A stretch of 64,000 nt of DNA from positions 3,018,266-3,082,265 of the forward strand of contig OZ024788.1 in the NCBI GenBank assembly GCA_964017065.1, written 5' to 3'. The notes beneath the pieces are model-generated. The model saw nothing but the letters and a program-made list of their open reading frames with translations, did not search any database and was not told the DNA's origin. This document shows positions 47,915 through 57,210 of the stretch, piece after piece. How positions within the stretch are numbered: the first letter of the stretch is position 1; each line of letters begins with the position of its first letter. The translations under genes were made by a program, and so were the position numbers. The DNA is from Haliclona indistincta (Eukaryota > Porifera > Demospongiae > Haplosclerida > Chalinidae).

Positions 47915-50024
47915 CATTACTGCAGTTACATGTATCTGTTTTCTAAAGATTTAACAAAAAGTCTTCCATTGCCCTCACAAATGAAACTGATCCCGTTACG
48001 ACCACTGGGGCGACAAGAGCAACAACTGGATCGACAAGAACAACAATTGGACCAACCACAACAACAACTGGATCGACAAGTACAACAACTGGTCCGACTA
48101 GAACAACAACTGGATCGACAAGAACAACAACTGGTCCGACTAGAACAACAACTGGATCGACAAGAACAACCCACGAACCGACCAGAACAACCACCGGACC
48201 AACAGCAGGATCAACCAGGTCAAGGCATGTTAGATCAGAGTACTAATTTTATGATTAACCCTCAAACATGCACCGAGGGTTAATCAAAAAACAATCATAC
48301 AAAAGGAGAAAAAATGTATACAGTAGGGAATTATATAGCAAGCTTGCTAGTTAATAAAAATTCAGATAACTCTTTTATACTGTGCATATCAAAAAAAACA
48401 ATTGCAAAACCAAGGCTAGAAAGCTTTTTAGTAACAAATCTATAGTCTGGTAATTTTTGAGCCTAACAAAGACAAACACTTCCGCACTCATACACACACA
48501 GCTGGTTACATGTTTTACTTCTTTTCAACTACAGATAGTAAAAGTTTTGAAAATATCATAGGTAAGTGTTGATTTGTTAGCTACATGCAGTCAACCATGA
48601 ATTTTTGATGGTCAATGATGTGTTTCTTTTGCAGCTGTGATTGCAGAAGGTATGCTGGCATTTCTCAGTTTGATAACATGCCAGCTAATAACATTCAACT
48701 ACTTTAAGCTACGAGATGAAGTACCGGGATGGCTACAGAAAGTAGCCAATTTTTTTCTTGTCGTATTTGTAGTAGTAGCTATTGTGTTTAATACTGCACC
48801 TGTGGGCTTCGTTTTCAAGTTGTCGTCTTCAATGTGTCTTACATGTTCAATGTTGAGAAAGTTCCGAACAGTACTTATAATCAAATCCCGTTCATTGCAC
48901 TTCGTGACATGACAAATGAACAAGCTCACTCACTCAGTGACATCAAAATTATCGATAATATGTCAAAATTTGAAGTGTTCTCTAAACTGGTTATCTTGTT
49001 CCTCACAATATCGAGTTCTTTATCATATTTTCTGTTCATTTTTGTGCTTGGATGTACTTACAAGTGCAGTTCATTCCGAAAACGTATTTGTGAAAAGCCC
49101 GATGATCCAGAAATTCAACCCCTGTTAGATGTACCTGAAGAGAAACCAAATAGTCTCGAACCATTTTGCATCGAGGATGAACAAGAGATATCCACCAAAC
49201 TTTATCTACGTGAATCTCTGTACTTCATCGCATTACTGATAATTAATATTCTGATCTGGGCAGCTTGTTTGGTCATTTTCTCTGTCTATCACTTTAACAA
49301 AGAATACTATACTACCGCTACTGATAAACGTTTTAAAGACGTTGATTCACGGGTGGAGGCAACTGTCTTCGCCATGTACATGTACTCTCTGCTGTGTACG
49401 ATTGTCAGTTGCTTCATCTTCTCAAAAGTGGCTTACTCTGTCAACCACAGGTGCTTAAAACTCTACAATAATTTTGTAAGACCTAAGAATCCAGAGAATG
49501 TTTCTGTTTTTCGCTGGTTAGTTGAACAAGATGATAATTTCACAAAGATGGCACAGCAAACACTGTATTCGTTTGAAGTTTGGTTTACTATCCATTGGGG
49601 ATTCTACATAGCCACATCGTTTCTTTCAATAGCACTCGTCTTTGATATTCTGGTCAAGTATATTCAAGCTGAACTTGAAACACCTGCTGACAATGCTATT
49701 GGGTTTAATGAAATAGAGCTTGTTATAGTTGCCTTGTTCACACTGCAGCACTGCTTTCTCTTCCTCTATCCTTGCTTCAAAGCAGCCTCGGTGACTGTGG
49801 GTCGTGAAAAACTTATCAAAAAAGTAAATGCTTATCCGATTTTTGATAGAAATACTCTGAGCCAAGATGAAAAGCGAAATTATATCCAGCACCTTAAGGA
49901 TAAGAAGTTTGGGTTTCGTATCAGCTTCTTATGTGCTCGACTACGATTTGGATTCAACGTTGCCTACATATCGATATTCATCGGTCTCTCTGGAGTGCTA
50001 CTGAAACTAACTGATTTGTTTTAG

Positions 50025-50614
50025 ACTAACTAAACTATCAGTGTTAATAATTATTATAAGTACGAAAGTATTTTGTTTTATAGTAGCTTATTATATTTGT
50101 GCTAATGTTTTATATACAAGCTTGATTATGTCTTTACAAAATAGACAGCAGCATTCTGAAGGCACGGTATGCGTACATCAATACGTATATCAGCTGCTAG
50201 CTTGCTTGGAAGATAGAGCTGTCATACAAGTATGCTGTGTATCTGACTGCCTCTATGGTACTAAGAGTAAGAACCACTTTCTTTGCAACACAGATTCCCA
50301 TGTTCATGACACCAGAGATGCATGAGGCTGCCACACACATGCATGTACAACAACATTTATAGAGGAGCTCTTTCCTGGAACCATTCAAATTCCTAGTATT
50401 GCCCGATCAATATTTTACACAGTAATAGATTCATACTCTATTGTGTGTAAAGGATCATGAATACCATATTAGTCCATTGTCTTGTGACTGGCAATGAATC
50501 CTTAACCTGCATGTCAATTGAAATATGCTCCAATGTCTTTCCTAGAAACCTACCATGTTTCTATGAATTCAGAGAAATTATCATGTTAAACTTGTGAATA
50601 TCCAATATATCTGA
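50025..50614. other. Intergenic, locus D to gene E
   Basis: 3' flank of D, homologous to that of C, then the E 5' flank shared with C. No exon seen. Confidence 0.55.
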
Positions 50615-50622
50615 GCACATGA
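50615..50622 (+). promoter_or_regulatory. E-box-like motif, gene E
   Basis: GCACATGA in GAGCACATGACTCCC, 80 bp before the ATG, followed by TGAGTGAATAAAAAC as a possible TATA equivalent. The same arrangement is seen at F and G. Confidence 0.55.
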
Positions 50623-50701
50623 CTCCCAATAGTGAGTGAATAAAAACACTCTACTGCTCTATATTGTTCAGATTTCTAGCCTGCTAGAAACAACTGCAAC
50701 A

Positions 50702-53303
50702 ATGGCAACACCAGGACAAGGTAATGAAAGTACACCTCTTCTAGGTAAAATTTATTGTTTTACAAATGTATGTTGCATTAATGAATCACACCTGTAGAAG
50801 AAAGACAAGAACCTCAGGCTAAACAAGGCCCAATAGAAGGTCTTATAGGTAAGTAACCTAAGAATTCATATGAACAAAATGCACCTAACTACTAATGTAC
50901 TACTTGATGTTAGGATGTTTACGTGAAAAAAATCTTGAAAAGTATATTCTGTGTAAACTGCATATACTGTACACCAATACATAAAAGTCAAGTCCACAGT
51001 AAAATATTTGTTTCCTCTTCTCTTCAGACTTTCTTACTGAGCGTTTTCCATCAGGCTGGTACTCGTTTCTTGATAAGCTTGAACCAGTCCTTGGTAAGTT
51101 GTGTTAGCTAATAATTATGTTCACGAGCAAGAGTCATGTGAAATAATATTATTGTTTTCTGGTAATAAACTGTATTAAAAAAATGAACAGATTTCACAAA
51201 ACCCTCGGCGTGTTGCACATTGTAGAGTTAGCTCCTTAGTTATGGTTTGCAGAAGGAGCTTTGCAGCTAAAGCCAACCTGCTTGCTATTGAAACTTCACT
51301 GCTAACCAGAAGACAGCAAAGTACTGACCACAAGGACAAGGTGTGTCAAGTGGACGTGACCGTGAACACTGAGTAGGTAGCCATTGCTCTTGGCTTTGAT
51401 AGGCTTTTTCTTAAGATGTCTACGCACCCCTAGAGCCTTCCTCAAGTTTAGATGGAATCTAAAAGTACCTAGGTAGTCAAGTGTGGGCGCTTTTGCCGTC
51501 AGAGAGGTCCAAGATGGCTGTCAAGGTGAGCCAGCCATACATAACTCGAGAACGAAAGCACTTTAGCAAAATCCACAAGTCTCATTGCAAGCCAGTGTCG
51601 AGCTAAGCCTGTTCATACCTTTACCGAGTTTCAAAAGTGGGTGATGGTCTCTGCAGCTCGATCGATGGACAGAACGAACGAACGACAAACCATGCAAGTA
51701 CCGTAACCCTCGCGCATGCGCCGAGGGTTAATTATTGAACATACATGGGATCGGGAATGCATGCTAATTCGCAAAAATAATACGGTCTATGGTACACTGT
51801 TTATATAACCTCAGTTTATGTTGTAACATTGAAATGTGGCAAGTGAAGAAAGGTATTGTTCAAAAATTTTTACTAACAAAATCAGAGCATCAATTTTTTG
51901 AGAATAATTATTTACAGTATTTTATTTCAATTTTAGCTTGGTTTGTTGAATTCCTACTGGTGATTTCCAGTTTCGTTACTTGGCAGCTACTTCACGTCTC
52001 ATACAATGAATATTTACGAGAGCTACAGAAAAATAGAGGAGTGAAACTATTCTTCAGTGTGGTGTTCATGGTACTTGCTATAACGGTTTTTATTCCATTG
52101 AACACAGCTCCAGCAGGTTTTGTATTGTACAGCTGGTCAGCAAAAACAGTTGATACATTCGGTATATCTACCCTCTTCAACCTTGAAAACACCAGCAATT
52201 ATCAGGTTCCACATATCTTGCTTCGTCGTGACCTGTCAGCTGAAAGCTATGATTCGAATTCCCTCAAAGACAACAGTACCAAAGACAATCTGAATGAGTT
52301 TGAGTCGTATGCTAAACTGGTCATATCTTTCTTTGCTGTTTCAAGTGCTCTCTCTTTTATGCTATTCATAACTGCACTTGTATGCACATACAAGTGTGTG
52401 TGGGCAAGAAAGGGTTGCTGCATAAGAAAAAAAGATGACCGCGAAAGAAAACCAAAGAGAACACCATTAGACATATTTCGTATGGATGATGACAATACAT
52501 CTACCAAACTCGACTTGCCAGAATCTGCATATTTCATTAGTCTTTTCATAATTAATTGTGGATTATGGATTGGTTGTTTTGTCGTATTCTACTACGGACA
52601 ATTCCAAAATGCTAGCTACTATGAAATCGGTAAATTCAACAACAATTCAGTGGAAGCATTTGCCTTTATTGTGTACATGTACTCTCTGTTGTGCACTATT
52701 ATCAGCTGCTTCATATTCTCTAAACTTGCTTACTCGGTCACGTACAGGTGCTTGAAACTATATGAAAAATTCAAAGACCATCAAGATGAAGAAAACATAG
52801 ACCCTTTGCTTGAACAAGATGATGACTTTACAGACATGGCACAGGCTACTCTCAACTTTTTTGAGTACTGGTTTACAATCCACTGGGTTTGCTATACTGT
52901 CACCTCATTCCTCTCCATCGCGCTCTTCTTTGATATTTTGACCAAGTACATACAATCGAAGTTTACTGAACCTCCAGAAACTGCGATTAGCTTTTCCGAT
53001 TGGGAACTTGGTATAGTCGGCTTGTTCACAGTACAGCACTGCTTTCTCTTCCTCTATCCTTGCTTCAAAGCAGCTGCCGTGACTATGTCTCGTGAAAAAC
53101 TCATTAAGAAAATCAGTGCATTTCGAGGGAACCGATTGAAGCATGAGAAAAAAGAGCTTTATATCCAGTATCTGAAAAGGAAGAAGTTCGGGTTTCGTAT
53201 CAGCTTCTTCTGTGCTCGACTACGATTCGGGTTCAACGTTGCCTACATATCGATATTCATCGGTCTCTTAGGGGTGCTACTGAAACTCAGTATTGTTTTT
53301 TAA
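50702..53303 (+). CDS. Array gene E: membrane protein, short tail with dileucine motif
   Basis: Exons 50702-50744, 50798-50848, 51028-51093 and 51937-53303 give 508 residues. Exon 1 codes MATPGQGNESTPLL; ESTPLL fits the acidic dileucine sorting motif. A second donor inside exon 1 (after 50720) is also phase 1 and would drop that motif. Exon 3 codes GWYSFLDKLEPVL, homologous to the third exon of F. The membrane part starts at residue 54 and belongs with F and G (NTAPAGF in segment 2) rather than A and C. Conserved blocks: LPESAYF, MYSLLCTIISCFIFSK, QDDDFTDMAQ, CFLFLYPCFKAAAVTM, FGFRISFFCARLRFG. Intron 3 contains the second copy of the AACCCTCGGCG element. Intact. An earlier in-frame ATG at 51789 lies inside the intron. 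Confidence 0.83.
51200..51729. mobile_element. MITE-like repeat, copy 2 (in gene E intron 3)
   Basis: Same ends as 29126-29573, with a longer interior (~530 bp). Confidence 0.65.
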
Positions 53304-53773
53304 GCAGTAAAGTGAAAGGCTACGAAATGTGAACTGTAAGTAGAAAACTAGCCCTAATGAACAAAACAAAAGTCTTAGCTAGCAAAAGATATGATAGCAC
53401 TGAAGTAAAAATTATTGAATATTGCTTTGCTGACATAAATATTTGTATTGTTGCATAAGTTGGTTGTACTAATGTTGCTGTTCAAAACATCAAAAACCAC
53501 TATTAATAAATATTTATTAATGAGGCGATCAAGTTACTTTATACTAAACAGTATTTCACTCAACTAAAACACTTGGCAATAACCAGTAGTGTATTTACGT
53601 TTCTGAACTTTCTGAGCATTATTGTCAACGTTGGCCCATGCAGTACTAGCTATGTATAGCCTCGAACCAGGCTCTTTTAATTAGTGTGGGCGGAAAAAAG
53701 AGCCTGGTACACACTGTCTGCGCATGCTCCAAATCGTGCCGCAAATCCGGCGCGATAGGAAACTTTCGTGCAC

Positions 53774-53774
<1 letters not shown>

Positions 53775-53816
<42 letters not shown>

Positions 53817-54345
53817 CTGATTTGCAAAGACAATGCAGGACTGACTAGCTAGCAGAGCTAATAAACAGACAGCCCTATAAGAAAAGAAAAAAAAAATAAG
53901 TAAATAAATAAAACTAAAGATAAATAGAAGATAACTGACGTTTAAAAGCAGAAGAAGAAAAACTAGATACAACATGGTTAGGCAACTGATTCCACAATGA
54001 AACAACATTAACAAAAAAAGAAAAGAAATATGAGTTAGTCCGAGCAAAGGGTTTATACAGAATAAGATTATGAGGACGACGAGGAGAAGGATGAGGGTGG
54101 AATGAAAAATAAGAAGGTGGAATAATAGAAAGATTATTTACAATATTAAAACAAACTTTAAGAGACTGAGTCTTACGGCGGGATTCAAGAGATGACCACT
54201 GGAGAGAAGCCAGAAGAGAAGACCGATCCATTTTCCAATTATGAGTCACAACGCGGGCTGCAAAGGTTTCAACACGTTCCAAGGCTTGTATATGTGTTTT
54301 ACAGTGAGGAGACCAAACGGCACTACAATACTCCAGAGTGGGAAG
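53775..54345 (-). mobile_element. 5'-truncated LINE fragment (RT C-terminus) with poly(A)
   Basis: On the minus strand the reading TLEYCSAVWSPHCK, LERVETFAARVV and, near the end, VSLWNQLPNHVV then FKRQL matches the C-terminal end of non-LTR retrotransposon polymerases. It terminates in an A run seen as 39 T at 53775-53813. Its 5' end abuts an inverted copy of its own last ~24 bp. Confidence 0.8.
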
Positions 54346-54368
54346 GAGTATTGTAGTGCCGTTTGGTC
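54310..54368. repeat. Inverted duplication at the LINE 5' end
   Basis: GACCAAACGGCACTACAATA (with CTCC) and its exact complement flank ~8 bp, where the minus-strand LINE begins. This suits an inversion made during insertion. Confidence 0.85.
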
Positions 54369-54558
54369 GCGTTTGTAATACGCGCCACGAAATTTTACGT
54401 CATCGCTTACTGGTACTGTGGATCTCGGTTCAGAACAAGTGTTGGTCTTCTTTAGTGGAAGTTCTGCTAACTACATTAGTAATACTGTACAGGCAAGGCA
54501 GTAGTGAGCGACGAGTGTACGAATTGCGTAGAATAACAGCGATGTTTCTACTGGTGGA

Positions 54559-54798
54559 ATGGCGAAAGAAGCTTCGATCTTTTACAAACGCATGGCCTCT
54601 CTCCCCTCCGAAAAGCATGGGCAAACTTATAGTACTACAATGGCCTGGCTGAGATGTGTCCTGCCTTTTTCCCTCCTGAGATCATCTATCTTATGCTTCC
54701 GAGGACATCGATCAGCTGTTGGAAGACCTTCAAAAACAACACCACTTCTGCCTGTGGATGTCATTAGAGCTGAGAGTTCGTGGTCTCCTCTGAACTAA
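54559..54798 (+). other. Decayed transposon-type open frame
   Basis: 79 codons including AWLRCVLPFSLLRSSI inside the TIR element. The composition and context suggest a fragment of a mobile-element protein. I cannot name the family, and there is no start or splice support. Confidence 0.35.
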
Positions 54799-56284
54799 CA
54801 ATTATTTTTAGTTTGTATCATTCACTACACCACTGCTTTATTTCATTGTATTCACATTGTATTCACCCTGGACTATGTTACATCAATTATCTAAGGCATC
54901 AAAAAAAATGTTTCTACTGTCGTTGCAGTTTGCGCGTTTATCCGTTCAGCAGATCAGCTTGGTACTTTGCTATGCAGTTCAGGATATGTGGCTGTCAAAA
55001 CTTGCTCTATTTTCTTGAAAGGTGAATGATCTACGTTAAAATTGCGCTAGCTAGAAGTCGCCATGTTCGTTTGCTTGACCACGCCCTTCGTCCCGCCTGG
55101 CATTGATAATTGTTATTTCGTCACATCCGTCCAAACCACGTGAATCTTCAGCACATGCGCAGACAGTGTCTACCAGGCTCTTTTTTCTGCCCACACAAAT
55201 TAAAAGAGCCTGGTTCAAGGCTATAGTCATGTACAGATTGGCCAATGCAACAGTTACTGTATTTATATTTTCTATAATTTTACTAAGAGTCCATATTCTC
55301 AAACTACTACTTCAATGATAGCATCATCAACGGGTTTCAAGCTTTCTTTAAACTGGTACAGAGGGCAGAGGCGAACCTACTATTATGGCAATGAGGCAGC
55401 TGCCTAGGTAAAAAATTTCTCTAATGATATTCATCAACAATAATTCTAATCTTATTCAAGCATTCATGGGTTTTTATCAAGTGCATGTGGTTCTCTATTT
55501 GTATTTGTGAGCTTTGTTGCTCATTAGAAACTGTCTGTTTTCCAAAGGCAAGGTTGTGCCAAATGAGTGCCAAGGTGTGTAAAAATAGCAACTCATGAAT
55601 ATTACTCTGCTCATACGTTTTAATTCAACAGTGCTACATGTGGTAATCTGTAAAACTGCTGAAGATCAGAATGACAAAGCAAGCTGCACAACACTTGTGT
55701 ATGTTACGAGGGTAACAAGTCAACTCAAAACCATTTGGACTGATCAGAAACAGATATGACTTGATGTTTTTCAGCTACTAAAAGAAATATATCTGTACTA
55801 GTTATAAAAGCTTATAAGACAGTTCACTCTCACAGAACAAACCATATGACAAGAATGATAAAACTTTACAACTATTAATTTTGATCTGAGCAAGAACATC
55901 CTCATGACTGTGTGCATGCTAAGCATGTGCATGCTGACTCATGTATTATATCAGACCACCCCACACACATACTGCATCAATAATATTTAGAGGGTCTTTC
56001 TTGGAAGCTACTTCAGTTTGTTAAATTCATTATTACAGTATTCGCCACTCCAGCAAGTAACAATGCTATGTGCCCAACAGCTCATGAATATTATCACTCA
56101 CTTGGGCTATTGTCCTGTAACTATGGTAACAACTGTAGACAACAGAATTATGAATAACAATCACACTTTAAACAATGGTGCACAGGAGCACACAAGTAAG
56201 ACATACAAAATTACAATAGTAAGTGACTATATGAAAATTTTGAAATAAGCTACATGTGCAGTTTTATGATATTATGTGCAGGGG

Positions 56285-57025
56285 GTTCCAGTGACGGAAA
56301 TTTTCGATCCCAGGCCGTTTTTTACATAGCCCCAATACTCACCCACCCACTACGTCATAACATGTCATATAATGATATTCACAAGTCAAACTAATTAATA
56401 TTCATGAACAGATGACGATCGAGACGATCGCGTACACGTAGCTCATTGTCGATAGTGCAGGTGCGTCAGCCTACTATCGATCGAGATGAAGCAGCAGTGT
56501 TCTGAGAACACTGCTCCAGCAGCAGAGACCAGAAAGCGATGGCACTACCGCTGTGAATGTGGCCAAGATTAAGCGACTACCACGTTTCAGAGCATAAGCG
56601 CAGTGCTCATCACAGAAAAGCACCGATGCTGCTAAAACTCCACGATTGGATAGCTTCTTTCGACAGAAGAACAACACTCAAGAGCTGAGTGCAGCTGAAT
56701 CTACTGCAGGAGCTGGTGAGTAGAATAACTGCCTGGCTCAGGAGCAGATGCTAGCCACACCTCCAGACCACACCCTACTAAGCATAATACATCTTTTACC
56801 TGCGTTTTAGCTACAGTGTATGTATAATATACACTAAATATATCTGCAAGGCATGATATGGACCTCTTCTGGTGTCAAGAACCTGCAAAACAACTCTAAA
56901 GTGCACCAGAGATGTAGTGGCTAAAATTTACACAAAATGACCTTTTGCGTAAAAACCTTCTCAACCCACCCACCCACTTTTCGGCCTGGGGTCGGTAAAT
57001 TTTCTTTGTGGGACCTCTGATTATG
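56285..57025. mobile_element. MITE-like element with CCCAGGCCG ends
   Basis: Left GGAAATTTTCGATCCCAGGC and right GCCTGGGGTCGGTAAATTTT are imperfect inverted copies, each next to CACCCACCCA words. Interior about 700 bp, non-coding. Confidence 0.55.
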
Positions 57026-57118
57026 TGCATAAAAATTATGAACGTGTACCAATTTCTTTCCTAGAAACCTGCCAAGTTTCTATGAAGTCTAGTGCTCATG
57101 AATATCATTAGCAGTTGA

Positions 57119-57126
57119 ACACATGA
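57119..57126 (+). promoter_or_regulatory. E-box-like motif, gene F
   Basis: ACACATGA in TGAACACATGACTCCC, 85 bp before the ATG, followed by AATGAATAAATGC. Confidence 0.5.
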
Positions 57127-57210
57127 CTCCCTAGAAGTAAATGAATAAATGCACTCTACAGCACCGTTACTGCATTGTTTCAGAATTCCAGTTGCTCAAC
57201 AACACCAATA

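Larger units (their letters stand above)
43416..50024 (+). pseudogene. Array locus D: frameshifted membrane-protein gene with Gln-rich heptad tail
   Basis: Exons 43416-43443 (MAESQRLLQ, with acidic dileucine ESQRLL), 43739-43807, 47949-48218, 48535-48561 (DSKSFENII) and 48635-50024. All tail junctions are phase 1, which is why I join the two distant 5' exons to this locus across a ~4.1 kb intron packed with transposons. Exon 3 is a 21 nt repeat coding RQEQQLD-type heptads. In the large exon, about 19 bp present in A and C (coding the SWTWICP region) are missing at about 48814; the frame shifts and stops at 48912. The remainder is intact and nearly identical to C. An ATG at 48834 could start a 396-residue product lacking the first two membrane segments. 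Probably a young pseudogene or a segregating allele. Confidence 0.72.
53657..55223. mobile_element. TIR element (~1.57 kb), Mutator-like ends
   Basis: Ends TAGCCTCGAACCAGGCTCTT and its near-complement, with TIRs of about 75 bp. Same terminal family as the MITE at 40085. Flanked by TAGCTATGTA and TAGTCATGTA (8 of 10 identical), consistent with an aged 9-10 bp duplication. It interrupts the relic array locus. Confidence 0.75.
53590..55360 (+). pseudogene. Relic array locus, split by a transposon
   Basis: 53590-53656 and 55224-55360 together align with the segment 2-3 region of locus G (61440-61660). Left flank GCAGTACTAGCTATG matches GCAGTACTAGTAATG in G; right flank CAATGCAACAGTTACTGTAT matches CAATGCAACGGTTACTGTAT, and GGGTTTCAAGCTTTCTTTAA also matches. 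No open frame survives. This is a former eighth member. Confidence 0.75.
53304..57118. other. Transposon-filled interval, gene E to gene F
   Basis: Contains a relic array locus split by a TIR element carrying a LINE fragment, and a MITE at 56285-57025; entries below. Otherwise the F 5' flank, partly similar to that of E (TTTCCTAGAAACCT near 57060 and 50540). Confidence 0.6.

Noticed and set aside
47926..48194. Cys/Ser-rich or Val-rich proteins on the minus strand, and a Thr-rich plus frame (TTGSTRTT)
   Set aside because: Only the Gln-rich plus frame satisfies phase 1 at both ends of the 47949-48218 exon; the Thr frame is tempting because it resembles the gene C tail, but it does not join in frame.
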